From contig NZ_JBKBEX010000001.1 in the NCBI RefSeq assembly GCF_047303325.1, positions 62,001 to 126,000 on the forward strand: DNA of 64,000 bases, read 5' to 3'. The first letter of the stretch is position 1. Each line of letters starts with the position of its first letter. Below, piece by piece: positions 9,550 to 18,427 of this stretch. This DNA comes from Polaromonas sp047303325 (GTDB lineage: Bacteria; Pseudomonadota; Gammaproteobacteria; Burkholderiales; Burkholderiaceae_C). The position numbers and the translations under genes are program-made. The notes below the pieces were generated by a model. That model ran no database searches, was not told the DNA's origin, and was given only the letters and a program-made list of their open reading frames with translations.

Positions 9550-10266
9550 GTGGACGCGCCCACAACGCCCGCAGCCCCGGTAGAACAGCTTGCGGCGTCC
9601 AGCCTGCTCCAGCTGATCTGGCTGGCCTCGCCCGCCCTGCCGGTAGGCGGTTTTTCCTATTCGGAAGGCCTGGAAGCTGCTGTCGAATGCGGCGAGGTCA
9701 CGACGGAAAGCCAGGCCGCAAGCTGGCTCAGCGACCAGCTCCAGCTGGCGCTGGCCCGCGGCGACCTGGCGGTGATCGCCCAGGCCATTCCAGCCTGGCG
9801 CGAAGGCAAGCTGGCGCGCATAGCCAGCCTGAATGCCTGGGTGCTGCAAACCCGCGAAACCAGCGAACTGCGCGCCCAAACCGAACAAATGGGCCGCTCG
9901 CTGCTCGAATGGCTGCGCAACCACGAAGGCGCCAGCGCCGCGCACATAGACGCCTGCGCAGCGCTGCAGCCCACCTACCCGGTGGCCTTTGCGCTGGCGG
10001 CCTCGCAGACCGCCGCCGGCGTACGCGACTGCCTGCTGGCCTATGCCTTTGGCTGGGCCGAGAACATGATGCAAGCCGCGATCAAGTCCGTGCCCCTGGG
10101 CCAGAGCGCCGGCCAGCGCATACTGGCCCGGTTGAGCCGGGACATACCGCCCGCCGTGGAAGAGGCGCTGCATCTGCCGGACGGCGAGCGCCAGGCTTTT
10201 TCCCCCATGCTGGCGATTTTGTCGGCCCGGCACGAAACCCAGTATTCGAGGCTGTTCCGCTCCTGA
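9550..10266 (+). CDS. ureF: Urease accessory protein UreF
   Basis: UreF bridges UreD and UreG and gates nickel insertion. Taking the GTG at 9550, 7 bp past the ureE stop, gives 238 residues, close to the usual 225-230. A longer in-frame reading back to 9430 would run through the ureE His-rich tail and is rejected. The conserved N-terminal block LASPALPVGGFSYSEGLE is present, as are the helical core and the QSAGQRILARL segment. The gap to ureG is 40 bp. Confidence 0.94.
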   Translation: MDAPTTPAAPVEQLAASSLLQLIWLASPALPVGGFSYSEGLEAAVECGEVTTESQAASWLSDQLQLALARGDLAVIAQAIPAWREGKLARIASLNAWVLQTRETSELRAQTEQMGRSLLEWLRNHEGASAAHIDACAALQPTYPVAFALAASQTAAGVRDCLLAYAFGWAENMMQAAIKSVPLGQSAGQRILARLSRDIPPAVEEALHLPDGERQAFSPMLAILSARHETQYSRLFRS

Positions 10267-10306
10267 GCCGATTGACAGTGCCCATCTTCTTTTTCAAGGT
10301 ATTCCC

Positions 10307-10978
10307 ATGAGCTTGCACCACATCGCCAACCGCAGCAAAAAACTTCCGCCCCTGCGCGTGGGCATAGGCGGCCCGGTGGGTTCCGGCAAAACCACGCTGC
10401 TGGAGATGCTGTGCAAGGCCATGAAGGCCAAATACGACCTGGTTGCGATCACCAACGACATCTACACCAAGGAAGACCAGCGCCTGCTGACCGTAAGCGG
10501 CGCGCTGGCGGCCGAACGCATCATGGGCGTGGAAACCGGCGGCTGCCCGCATACCGCGATCCGAGAGGACGCCTCCATCAACCTGGAGGCCATAGACCGC
10601 ATGCTGGTGGATTTTCCCGATGCCGACGTCGTGTTCGTTGAATCCGGCGGCGACAACCTGGCCGCCACCTTCAGCCCCGAATTGAGCGATTTGACGATTT
10701 ATGTGATCGATGTGGCGGCCGGCGAGAAGATTCCGCGCAAGGGCGGCCCTGGTATCACAAAAAGCGACTTGTTTGTGATCAACAAGACCGACCTAGCGCC
10801 CTATGTGGGTGCAGACCTCGAGGTCATGAAAAAAGACACCATCCGCATGCGTACCACGGCCAAGGGTTTGAAACCATTTGTAATGACAAACCTCAAAACC
10901 CAAGCCGGCCTGGCCGAGGTGGTCAGCTTCATTGAAACCCGGGGAATGTTGCCGCAAAGCCAGCCCGAAACCGCTTGA
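10307..10978 (+). CDS. ureG: Urease accessory GTPase UreG
   Basis: A 223-residue SIMIBI-class GTPase that powers nickel transfer into urease. Its P-loop GPVGSGKT lies at residues 22-29, the nickel-binding Cys-Pro-His motif is Cys80-Pro81-His82 (GGCPHTAIRED), and FVESGGDNLAATF and the NKTD guanine-specificity motif are present. AAGG precedes the ATG. It is the last gene of the cluster; no terminator is obvious in the 57-bp gap to the convergent unknown gene. Confidence 0.98.
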   Translation: MSLHHIANRSKKLPPLRVGIGGPVGSGKTTLLEMLCKAMKAKYDLVAITNDIYTKEDQRLLTVSGALAAERIMGVETGGCPHTAIREDASINLEAIDRMLVDFPDADVVFVESGGDNLAATFSPELSDLTIYVIDVAAGEKIPRKGGPGITKSDLFVINKTDLAPYVGADLEVMKKDTIRMRTTAKGLKPFVMTNLKTQAGLAEVVSFIETRGMLPQSQPETA

Positions 10979-11035
10979 AGCGGGGGGCGGCCGTCGCGGT
11001 GCTGCCGGGCGGCTTGAAGGGTCGCTCCAGCGAAT

Positions 11036-11344
11036 TCAGGTGTGAAATTCACTGGGATGCACGGTTTCGTACATCTTGCCTTCGTGGAAAAACACCACCA
11101 TCCAGTTGCCGAATTTTTGCGACGGATGAGAGGGAATGACCTCGTTGAGCGCCAGCGTGATCGATTCTTTGACCGGGGGTGCCACCTCCCGGACCTCCGG
11201 CGATACCGCATCGACGCTGATCAACATAAAAGTGCCCTTGTCCTGCATATCGACCCGCGGGAATGACCAGCGGGCTCCGGTTGCCTTGACAAAAGCGGTT
11301 GCCACCTTCTCGGCGACTTCGGGATGGAAAGCAGGAACTGTCAT
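11036..11344 (-). CDS. Conserved hypothetical protein (102 aa)
   Basis: A 102-residue soluble protein (MTVPAFHPEVAEKVATAFVK ... GNWMVVFFHEGKMYETVHPS) with no signal peptide, membrane span or recognised motif. Codon use is like its neighbours and the frame is open end to end, so it is probably real. It converges on ureG and does not share a strand with the urease operon. Function unknown. Confidence 0.6.
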   Translation of the reverse strand: MTVPAFHPEVAEKVATAFVKATGARWSFPRVDMQDKGTFMLISVDAVSPEVREVAPPVKESITLALNEVIPSHPSQKFGNWMVVFFHEGKMYETVHPSEFHT

Positions 11345-11783
11345 AGGATTTAAGGCGTCCTTCTACGCTGTAACGGAATGTTTCTATGATGGCCTCGCCC
11401 ACGCTTCCCGTCACCGTCCTGAAAAAGGTTTTCAGAATTGGGCGGGAATAGTTCCGGGAAATAATTCCGTTTTTTCGGGTCTGCTTGTTGCATTGGAAAC
11501 ATAAGGCGTACTTTGCCCGGCTAGAGCGGGGTTTGGTGAGGCTTTTTGGTTGCAAATCGTCCGTTGGGCGCAGTCCTGCAAAAAAACCACGCAAATGAGG
11601 GCGAAAGCGCCTCGAAATGTCCTTCAAGCCGCCACGACCAGGCAAAGGCAGGCGCCGCGCGGGCTGCGAGCCTTGCTACCGAATGAGGGAATGTCTGCGC
11701 ACCGGGGGCGGTTTCAGCCACGCGGGGCTGGAGCGGAGCGAGCGATTGGGGGGGCGTTAAAGCCTGTGCCACTTACTTGAAAG
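11345..11783. other. 439-bp spacer between the unknown gene and tRNA-Ser
   Basis: No credible reading frame was found. The only structure seen is a perfect 7-bp hairpin CTGAAAA/TTTTCAG at 11419-11435 and several A/T-rich runs in the left half that probably include the promoter of the leftward gene at 11344. The right half is G/C-rich with no repeats recognised. Confidence 0.6.
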
Positions 11784-11873
11784 TGGCGGAAGCGGTGAGA
11801 TTCGAACTCACGGAGGACTTGCATCCTCGGCAGTTTTCAAGACTGCTGCATTCAACCGCTCTGCCACGCTTCC
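11784..11873 (-). tRNA. tRNA-Ser(TGA)
   Basis: On the minus strand the 90-base gene begins GGAAGCG, which pairs with CGCTTCC at the 3' side, and ends in an encoded CCA (11784-11786). The anticodon stem-loop reads CAGTCTTGAAAACTG, giving anticodon TGA. A long variable arm, typical of class II tRNA-Ser, follows, and the T-loop has GTTCGAATC. Confidence 0.97.
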
Positions 11874-12072
11874 GAGTCGGGTAGTTTAACCGCATCGTTT
11901 AGGACGCCGAAGAATCGCAGCAAGCTAAAACGATGCTCCGACGGGGTGCCGCAGCAGCAATCCAAACGATGCCTGTTCGGTGCACTCAAGGGTGCCTTGC
12001 TCAACGTCACGCACGGCCGGCTAAAAATAGCGGCAACCTCAGACATACCAGCAACCGAGTGCTCAATGCCGT

Positions 12073-13239
12073 TTATTTAGGTAGGTTGATTCTTCCGGAA
12101 TCGCCCCCTGTGCCGGTTGCCGGTCCGCCTTCTTTGGCCTCCGGAACGGAGATCGCAGGAGGAAGCGTGATAAAAAATTTTTCGCGGGAATCGCGCTCAA
12201 CCACAGTAACAAAGACGTACTCTGGCTTGAATTCATCAATCAACTGGGCAAATTTTTCAGGCGTCTTCACGTCGTGCCAACTAATTTGCAGAACATCGCT
12301 GAACGTTGCCGCCATGAAGGGGGACATTGCAATCCCAAATGAATCCCTCAGCCAGAGGACTTTTTTATAATTGAGAGCGCCTTCCGATGTAACCAAAATT
12401 GGTTCTGCGAGTGCCCCCACCACGGGGTTACCGCCAGGGCGAATAGAAGTTTTGGTATGTAAATAGAATTGCGTGGTCTGGACCGACAGGTCCGACACGC
12501 GGACAACCGGCTCAACATCCGGGAGATCACGGATTCGCAGGAAATTTGCCAAGTCACCGCCCGCTCTCGGCTCGACACGAATGATTTCATAGGCAGTCTC
12601 TGGTGGCCACCTTAACTCTGGAGCAGCCTCGGCAACCTGCCGACCAAATGCGCGAAACGCAATTCCCGCGCCCAGGCGATTCCAGTGAGTATCCGCCTTG
12701 TAGTAAAGCGCTTCCAACTGAAGGGCCTTAGCGACCAGCAAAGGCTTTCTGAGATCGATATAACGGAGTTCTCCCGTTCCGGCAAACAAGGTGTCCGCAA
12801 CGTTGGGCGACGGCGGCCTCGCCCAAACGGGCAACTGATCAGGGTATATGGAACCCTTGTTCGGCCCTACCATGATCCTGAATAGCTTGACGCCTTTGCC
12901 TGAAAGATACGCGTCCCACGCTTGCGCAGCGCTTCCAATTTTTTCCCCTAAGGCGCGGTCAGCCTCTGTTGGGGGACTTCGGTCCACAGTTAATGTTTGC
13001 CCCTCTTTATCACCCAGGTAAAGCCAACCATCGCGGCCGATGATCACTTGTTTCGGACTCACGCTGATGCCGTACGGATAAAGCAATCTGGAAATCCGGT
13101 TCACGGCAAAATCCATGTTGTAGAAAAAAGCCTTCGACCATTTCAAGCTCGCTAAATCAGGCACGGAGAGAATGTTGATCACAGGAATAATCAACAAGCT
13201 AACGAAAAAAGACAGAAAAACCAATACTCGATTTTTCAC
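12073..13239 (-). CDS. AlgX/AlgJ-family SGNH hydrolase-like O-acetylation protein
   Basis: A 388-residue protein with a GTG start and an N-terminal signal/anchor helix (VLVFLSFFVSLLIIPVIN), so it is periplasmic. The AlgX/AlgJ SGNH fold is marked by GRDGWLYLGD near residue 68, the DTHWN (D-x-x-H type) motif and the late nucleophile-type motif WLRDSFG. Such proteins transfer acetyl groups to exported polysaccharides, together with the MBOAT protein encoded 12 bp upstream. No polymer synthase lies nearby, so the acceptor is unknown. The region is visibly less G/C-rich than its neighbours. Confidence 0.86.
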   Translation of the reverse strand: MKNRVLVFLSFFVSLLIIPVINILSVPDLASLKWSKAFFYNMDFAVNRISRLLYPYGISVSPKQVIIGRDGWLYLGDKEGQTLTVDRSPPTEADRALGEKIGSAAQAWDAYLSGKGVKLFRIMVGPNKGSIYPDQLPVWARPPSPNVADTLFAGTGELRYIDLRKPLLVAKALQLEALYYKADTHWNRLGAGIAFRAFGRQVAEAAPELRWPPETAYEIIRVEPRAGGDLANFLRIRDLPDVEPVVRVSDLSVQTTQFYLHTKTSIRPGGNPVVGALAEPILVTSEGALNYKKVLWLRDSFGIAMSPFMAATFSDVLQISWHDVKTPEKFAQLIDEFKPEYVFVTVVERDSREKFFITLPPAISVPEAKEGGPATGTGGDSGRINLPK

Positions 13240-13251
13240 AATTGGGTCGAA

Positions 13252-14754
13252 TTAAAAATTGAAATAGAGAAACACAGAACTGGTTGTTGCCAAGGTGAAG
13301 TACATCCCAACCGAGAGCAGGGCAGCCGCGTGGATCAACTTCACGGTTCCGACAGGGCTGCTTATGATCTCCATCGAATTTCGTTGCGCAATTATTACGA
13401 AGGCCGCCACAATTGCCACATAAGGTGGGATCTGCCAAAGAAAACTTGCGAGGAAAATCTTCCACGACGTATCGGGGTGTACGCCTGCCCAAGCAAGATT
13501 GGACGTGAAAGTCAAAGCTGTCGGGTGGGCGAAAATCGAACCAAAATCAACCATTCCACTCAATACACGCATGGCATCGCCCAGTGTCTTTGCGCGGAAG
13601 AATACCCATGCGACATTTACAAAAGCAAAGGTCACAATCCACGCCAGCAACGGAGGCATCGGACGATTGAGTGTTTTCCAGAGTCGGTTGATGACAACGG
13701 CGCAACCATGCACGGCACCCCAAATCACGAACATCCAGGTCGCGCCGTGCCACAAGCCGCCCAGCAAAAAAGTAATGAAAAGATTCAGGTAGGTGCGATG
13801 TCCCGCATGCCGATTTCCGCCTAGAGGGATGTAAAGATAATCGCGCAGGAAGCTGCTCAGAGTGATGTGCCAGCGGCGCCAGAAGTCCTGAATGTCCAGG
13901 GCCTTATAGGGGGAATTGAAGTTGATGGGGAGCTGGATATTGAAGAGCAAAGAAGCCCCCATCGCCATGTCGCAATAGCCGCTGAAATCGAAGTAAAGCT
14001 GAAATGTGTACGACAGGCTTGTTTTCCACGCATCAAAGAATCCAAGATCCCTTCCACCATCGAACCCGGCCGTCGCCCAGATCGCAAAACTGTCGGCGAT
14101 GACAACTTTCTTGAACATCCCGATGGAAAAAATAAACAGGCCCTTCAGGATATTTGAGTATCGCCGCATCATTGTCCAGCGCGAGGAGAACTGCGGCATG
14201 ATCTGGCGATGATGAACAATCGGCCCCGCTATGAGATGCGGGAAAAAAGTCACAAATAGCGAGTAGTTCAGCAAGCCGTACTCGGCTGTCTCCCCCCGAT
14301 AACTATCCACCAGATAGATGATCTGGGTAAAAGTAAAGAAACTGATTGCCAGTGGCAAGACAGTATCCGGGAAGTAGTAGCCCGTTCCAAAAAGGACGGC
14401 ATTGACGTTGCTGAGCAGGAAGTCCGTGTATTTGTAATACCCAAGCGCGAGCAGATTGGCCGCGATACCCAAAACGAGAACACGGCGCCGGTCAAAACCA
14501 GGTTGAGGCTTCCCCACCCCCTGAAGAGATTTCTCGTACGTCCGGGCCAACCATGACCCGATAACGAAATTCAGGAAAATTGATCCCAAAATTAGCGGCA
14601 GGTACTTGATATCCCAATAGGCATAGAAAAAAAGGCTGGCGGCCACCAGCCAGGCTTTTCCCGCGGTAATAAGGCGGCGGTGATTGAGCCAAAAATAGAC
14701 AAAAAACGAGACCGGCAGGAATACCAGGATGAACTGCCAGGAATTAAAAATCAT
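13252..14754 (-). CDS. MBOAT family O-acyltransferase (AlgI-like)
   Basis: A 500-residue polytopic membrane protein starting MIFNSWQFILVFLPVSFFVY, as in AlgI/DltB-type acyltransferases. The conserved block SFLRDYLYIPLGGNR and the catalytic-His segment GGLWHGATWMFVIWGAVHG are intact. The family moves acetyl groups across the inner membrane to a periplasmic partner, here the AlgJ-like protein 12 bp downstream. One counted line (13501-13560) has 29 of 60 G/C against 45 of 60 in a ureC line (7921-7980), which suggests acquisition from elsewhere. Confidence 0.93.
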   Translation of the reverse strand: MIFNSWQFILVFLPVSFFVYFWLNHRRLITAGKAWLVAASLFFYAYWDIKYLPLILGSIFLNFVIGSWLARTYEKSLQGVGKPQPGFDRRRVLVLGIAANLLALGYYKYTDFLLSNVNAVLFGTGYYFPDTVLPLAISFFTFTQIIYLVDSYRGETAEYGLLNYSLFVTFFPHLIAGPIVHHRQIMPQFSSRWTMMRRYSNILKGLFIFSIGMFKKVVIADSFAIWATAGFDGGRDLGFFDAWKTSLSYTFQLYFDFSGYCDMAMGASLLFNIQLPINFNSPYKALDIQDFWRRWHITLSSFLRDYLYIPLGGNRHAGHRTYLNLFITFLLGGLWHGATWMFVIWGAVHGCAVVINRLWKTLNRPMPPLLAWIVTFAFVNVAWVFFRAKTLGDAMRVLSGMVDFGSIFAHPTALTFTSNLAWAGVHPDTSWKIFLASFLWQIPPYVAIVAAFVIIAQRNSMEIISSPVGTVKLIHAAALLSVGMYFTLATTSSVFLYFNF

Positions 14755-15193
14755 ATTTGGTGCTGCCAGCTAGACGCGAGCGAGACAGGACTGTCGAGCA
14801 CAGGGAAGAACGACGTGAAGACGAAGGAGCAATTCCGCTTGCGGGTTTGTAGTTCGGCATGGCGCGTTGCGCATGCGGGCAATGGGTTTGGAACATTTCA
14901 TATTCGCCTGAACCAGCCCGAATTATGGCTGCTGCTGCGCATGACTTGTTGATTTGGCAAGCGCGATGCGCGGTATTTGGAGAATGTCAAACACAAAGAT
15001 CCATTCATCGAAACCTGCATGCTTTACAGATCGTATCCGCAGCGGGCTTGCAGGGCCTGCACCTGCAGCAATTAGCGGCGTTTCTCATCTTGACGGGGCG
15101 CCGCCGGGCGATATATTTCGACTAGCGGACGTTACGACGACAAGCCATTGTGCAGCGCTGAATCTTGCCAGTCACCTCCCGAAAGGACCCACC
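14755..15193. other. 439-bp spacer between divergent genes
   Basis: This is the shared upstream region of the leftward MBOAT gene and the rightward I78 lipoprotein gene. Frames crossing it lack plausible starts or composition. No repeat, strong promoter or RNA structure was recognised; both promoters should lie here. Confidence 0.55.
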
Positions 15194-15505
15194 ATGCATT
15201 TGTCGTTACCAGCATCCTTTACCGCCATTGCTTTCCTGCTGATCTCCGCCTGCAGCAGCACTCCCGCGACCAGCCAGGCACCCGAACCCGCCCCCGTCTC
15301 AAGCCGCTGCAACGCCGCCCCAGCCCAGTTCTCCGTGGGCCGCAATGCGGATGCCGCGCTTGAAAATGAGGCGCGCACGCGCGCCGGCGCGAAGGCGGTG
15401 CGGGTGCTCAGGCCCAACCAGGTCGTGACCATGGAGTTCAATGCCGAGCGGCTCAACCTCACGGTCGATGACGCGGGCCGGGTGACACGAGTCAGCTGCG
15501 GTTGA
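15194..15505 (+). CDS. I78-family peptidase inhibitor lipoprotein
   Basis: The ATG at 15194, behind AAAGGA, gives a 103-residue protein; longer upstream readings lack a signal peptide and are rejected. Residues 1-20 form a lipoprotein signal with lipobox ISAC (Cys20). A Pro-rich linker leads into an I78-type domain (CNAAPAQFSVGRNADAALEN, then VRVLRPNQVVTMEFNAERLN, ending RVTRVSCG). Family members inhibit serine proteases of the elastase/subtilisin class. The protein should be tethered in the periplasm or outer membrane, where it may guard against host or predator proteases. Confidence 0.83.
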   Translation: MHLSLPASFTAIAFLLISACSSTPATSQAPEPAPVSSRCNAAPAQFSVGRNADAALENEARTRAGAKAVRVLRPNQVVTMEFNAERLNLTVDDAGRVTRVSCG

Positions 15506-15532
15506 TGAGCCCTGCGCGATCAATACGCTGAA

Positions 15533-15745
15533 TCAGCGCTTGCCTTTGGCGGCTTGCTGAAGCTGCCGTTTGCGTTTGGCCTTGTTGAGGGATTCGGGTT
15601 CGGGCGGGCGGTTGCGCAACGCCAGGGCCTCGCGCTCCTCGGCCGCTTTCTTGCGCTTCTTGTCGCGGAAATGCACAAAGAGCCGGCCCAGGCCGAAACT
15701 GATGGCGCAGCTGACAACCAGAAAAATAAGGGCGGGAGTTTCCAT
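15533..15745 (-). CDS. Small single-span membrane protein (70 aa)
   Basis: A 70-residue protein with one N-terminal transmembrane helix (ALIFLVVSCAISFGLGRLFV) and a strongly basic cytoplasmic tail (KKRKKAAEEREALALRN ... KAKRKRQLQQAAKGKR). It lies 19 bp before hemW in the direction opposite to transcription order, so it is the last gene of the rph-rdgB-hemW run. No family is recognised and the function is unknown. Confidence 0.62.
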   Translation of the reverse strand: METPALIFLVVSCAISFGLGRLFVHFRDKKRKKAAEEREALALRNRPPEPESLNKAKRKRQLQQAAKGKR

Positions 15746-15764
15746 GCGTAAAGGGCCGCGCTGC

Positions 15765-16958
15765 TCAGCCGGCCAGGAACAGTGACTGCAAATCGTTCAA
15801 AAAATCAAAACCGCGCTCAGTGGGCTTGACGCGCGCGAAGTCGCGCTCGATCAACCCTTTACGCTCGGCTTCTTCGAGGCCCTGCTGGATGGCGGTGATG
15901 GGCAGGCCGGTTTTTTCGGTGAAGTCCTGCAGCTTGAAGCCCTCGCGCAGGCGCAGGGCGTTGAGCATGAATTCAAAAGGCAGGTCGGCGCGGCTGACTT
16001 CGGTCTCTTGCGTGACGGCTTCGCCGGCCAGGGATTTTTCCATGTAAAGCCTGGGTTCGCGATAGCGCACCTGGCGCACCACGCGGTGGGCAAAACTAAG
16101 CTTGCTGTGGGCGCCCGCGCCAAGCCCCAAGTAATCGCCGAACTGCCAGTAGTTGAGGTTGTGAAAGCACTGGTGGCCGGCTTTGGCATAGGCCGACACT
16201 TCATAGCGCCGCAAGCCGGCGGCCTCGGTCAGCTCGGTGATTTTGTCGAGCATGGCGTAGGCCGTGTCTTCCTCGGGCACCACGGGCGGGAATTTCGCGA
16301 AGTAGGTGTTGGGCTCTATCGTGAGGTGGTAGATGGAGATGTGCGGCGGCTGCAGGGCCAGGGCCTGGCGCATATCGCGCTCCAGGCTTTCCATGGTCTG
16401 GCCGGGCAGCGCATACATGATGTCGAGGTTGAAGGTGTCAAAGGCCTGCGCGGCTTCCTCGACCGCGACGATGGCCTGGGTGCGGTCGTGCACGCGGCCC
16501 AGGGCCTTGAGGTGCTGGTCGTCAAAGCTTTGCACGCCGACGGACAGGCGGGTGACGCCCGCCGCGCGAAAGGCCTTGAAGCGGTCTTTCTCAAAGGTGC
16601 CGGGATTGGCTTCGAGCGTGATCTCGCAATCTGCTTCAAGCCGCAAGCGCGCGCGTATGTCGCCCAGCAGGCGGTCTATGGCCTGTGGCGAAAACAGGCT
16701 GGGCGTTCCGCCGCCTATGAAGATGCTGTGCACGGTGCGGCCCCAGACCAGGGGCAGCGCGGCCTCGAGGTCAGCGATAACCGCATCTATGTAGCGCTGC
16801 TCAGGCATTTCGCCGACAGCTTCGTGCGAATTGAAGTCGCAATAGGGGCACTTGCGTATGCACCAGGGCAGGTGCACATAGAGCGACAGCGGCGGCAACG
16901 CAGCCAGCTGCAGCGTGCCGCTGCGCATGTAGTGCTGGATGTCTTGCTGCGCGGCCAT
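15765..16958 (-). CDS. hemW: Radical SAM heme chaperone HemW
   Basis: HemW is a radical-SAM family protein related to HemN that handles heme rather than oxidising coproporphyrinogen. The Cys motif CIRKCPYC supports a 4Fe-4S cluster, followed by FIGGGTPS and the HemN-like C-terminal domain. Starting at the ATG at 16958 gives 397 residues beginning MAAQQDIQHYMRSG. A second possible start at 16985 would overlap rdgB by 19 bp; neither has a clear ribosome site. The downstream order rph-rdgB-hemW is common in Burkholderiales. Confidence 0.92.
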   Translation of the reverse strand: MAAQQDIQHYMRSGTLQLAALPPLSLYVHLPWCIRKCPYCDFNSHEAVGEMPEQRYIDAVIADLEAALPLVWGRTVHSIFIGGGTPSLFSPQAIDRLLGDIRARLRLEADCEITLEANPGTFEKDRFKAFRAAGVTRLSVGVQSFDDQHLKALGRVHDRTQAIVAVEEAAQAFDTFNLDIMYALPGQTMESLERDMRQALALQPPHISIYHLTIEPNTYFAKFPPVVPEEDTAYAMLDKITELTEAAGLRRYEVSAYAKAGHQCFHNLNYWQFGDYLGLGAGAHSKLSFAHRVVRQVRYREPRLYMEKSLAGEAVTQETEVSRADLPFEFMLNALRLREGFKLQDFTEKTGLPITAIQQGLEEAERKGLIERDFARVKPTERGFDFLNDLQSLFLAG

Positions 16959-16966
16959 GGCGGGTG

Positions 16967-17587
16967 TCAGGCTGCGGGCAGCCATTGTTCGCGCATCAGC
17001 TCGATCATGCGGCGCGCGGCCTTGCCGCGGTGGCTGTTGGCGTTCTTGACCTCAACGGGCAGCTGCGCGAAGGTTTTGCCGAACTCGGGGATGTACATCA
17101 CCGGATCGAAGCCAAAGCCGTTGTCGCCGACGGGCGCCGGTGCAATCTGGCCCGCCACGCGGCCGGAGGCGATCAAGGGCTCGGGGTCCTTGTCGGATCG
17201 CACGGCCACCAAGGTGCTGACCAGCGCGGCGCGGCGCTCGGTGGGATCCGTCAGGTGGGCCATCTGCTCAAGCAAGGCCTTGACGTTGTTGTCGTCGCCC
17301 TTGGTGTAGCCGAAGCGGGTAGCGTAAAACGCGGTGTCGACGCCAGGCAGGCCGCCGAAGGCGTCGACGCACAGGCCCGCATCGTCGGCCAGCGCGGGCA
17401 GGCCGCTAAGCCGGGAAGCCTGGCGGGCCTTGGCGAGGGCATTCTCGACAAAGGTTCGGAAAGGCTCTTCGGCTTCGGGCAGACCCAGCTCGGCCTGGCT
17501 CACGAGTTCCAACCCCAGGGGCGCGAACATGGCCTTGAGCTCGGCGAGCTTGCCGGGGTTGTTGGAGGCCAGTACGATTTTTTTCAT
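16967..17587 (-). CDS. rdgB: RdgB/HAM1 XTP/dITP pyrophosphatase
   Basis: A 206-residue house-cleaning enzyme that hydrolyses dITP, XTP and related deaminated purine nucleotides to monophosphates, keeping them out of DNA and RNA. The N-terminal SNNPGKLAELK, the central LADDAGLCVDAFGG and the C-terminal NSHRGKAARRM motifs are all present. It starts 13 bp after the rph stop and runs directly into hemW. Confidence 0.97.
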   Translation of the reverse strand: MKKIVLASNNPGKLAELKAMFAPLGLELVSQAELGLPEAEEPFRTFVENALAKARQASRLSGLPALADDAGLCVDAFGGLPGVDTAFYATRFGYTKGDDNNVKALLEQMAHLTDPTERRAALVSTLVAVRSDKDPEPLIASGRVAGQIAPAPVGDNGFGFDPVMYIPEFGKTFAQLPVEVKNANSHRGKAARRMIELMREQWLPAA

Positions 17588-17600
17588 GGACGGCGGGCGG

Positions 17601-18329
17601 TCAACCGGCCAGTGCCTGCTTTTGCAGGCTCACCAGCTCGGTGATGCCTTTTTCGGCGAGCACCAGCAGCGCGTCCATTTCCTTGCGCGAGAAGGCCGCG
17701 CCTTCGGCCGTGCCCTGCACTTCGACGTAATTGCCGGCGCCGGTCATGACGACGTTCATGTCGGTGTCACAAGCGGAGTCCTCGGTGTATTCGAGGTCCA
17801 GCAGCGGTGTGCCCTGCACGATGCCGACCGAGATGGCGGCGACGTGGTCGATGATGGGGCTTTGCGTGAGCTTGCCGCCGGCGATCAGGGTGTTGACCGC
17901 GTCCTGCGCGGCGACAAAGGCGCCGGTGATGCTGGCGGTGCGGGTGCCGCCGTCGGCCTGGATGACGTCGCAGTCCAGGTGGATGGTGCGCTCGCCGAGT
18001 TTCTTCAAGTCAAACACCGAACGCATGGAACGACCTATCAGGCGCTGGATTTCCTGGGTGCGGCCGCTTTGTTTGCCGCGGGCGGCTTCGCGGTCGCTGC
18101 GGGTGTGGGTGGCGCGGGGCAGCATGCCGTATTCGGCAGTGACCCAACCTTCGCCGCTGCCTTTTTTGTGGCCGGGGACTTTTTCCTCGACGGAGGCGGT
18201 GCACAGCACCTTGGTGCCGCCGAACTCGATCAGCACCGAGCCTTCGGCATAAGCGGTGTAGTGGCGAGTGATGCGCACGCTGCGCAGGGCATCGGCGGCG
18301 CGCGCGCCGCTTCGTTCAAACTGGCTCAT
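17601..18329 (-). CDS. rph: Ribonuclease PH
   Basis: RNase PH trims the 3' ends of tRNA precursors by phosphorolysis. The ATG at 18329 gives 242 residues (MSQFERSGARAADALRSVRI). A longer in-frame reading extends into low-complexity sequence and the phosphatase gene and is rejected. Conserved blocks include GEGWVTAEYGMLPRATHTR, RTQEIQRLIGRSMR, LDCDVIQADGGTRTASITGA and VVMTGAGNYVEVQGTAEG. It lies 98 bp after the PP2C gene on the same strand. Confidence 0.97.
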   Translation of the reverse strand: MSQFERSGARAADALRSVRITRHYTAYAEGSVLIEFGGTKVLCTASVEEKVPGHKKGSGEGWVTAEYGMLPRATHTRSDREAARGKQSGRTQEIQRLIGRSMRSVFDLKKLGERTIHLDCDVIQADGGTRTASITGAFVAAQDAVNTLIAGGKLTQSPIIDHVAAISVGIVQGTPLLDLEYTEDSACDTDMNVVMTGAGNYVEVQGTAEGAAFSRKEMDALLVLAEKGITELVSLQKQALAG

Positions 18330-18427
18330 GGGAATGGCTTTCTGGCAAAAACGCCGGGGGATCAGCGAAGTGAAAAAAGTGGGGAAAAGCGGGACGGCCA
18401 GCCGGCGCCTGCAAAAGGCCGCCGGTA

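Noticed and set aside
11521..11772. Leftward 83-codon frame beside tRNA-Ser
   Set aside because: No ribosome site, repeats of Ala/Pro typical of random high-G/C frames, no family.
11784..14754. tRNA-Ser as the integration site for the low-GC acetylation genes
   Set aside because: Integrases normally use the 3' end of a tRNA. Here the low-GC genes lie on the 5' side, and no integrase or duplicated tRNA end was found.
14954..15193. N-terminal extension of the I78 lipoprotein gene
   Set aside because: The extension lacks a signal peptide and family similarity; the ATG at 15194 has a ribosome site and a proper lipobox.
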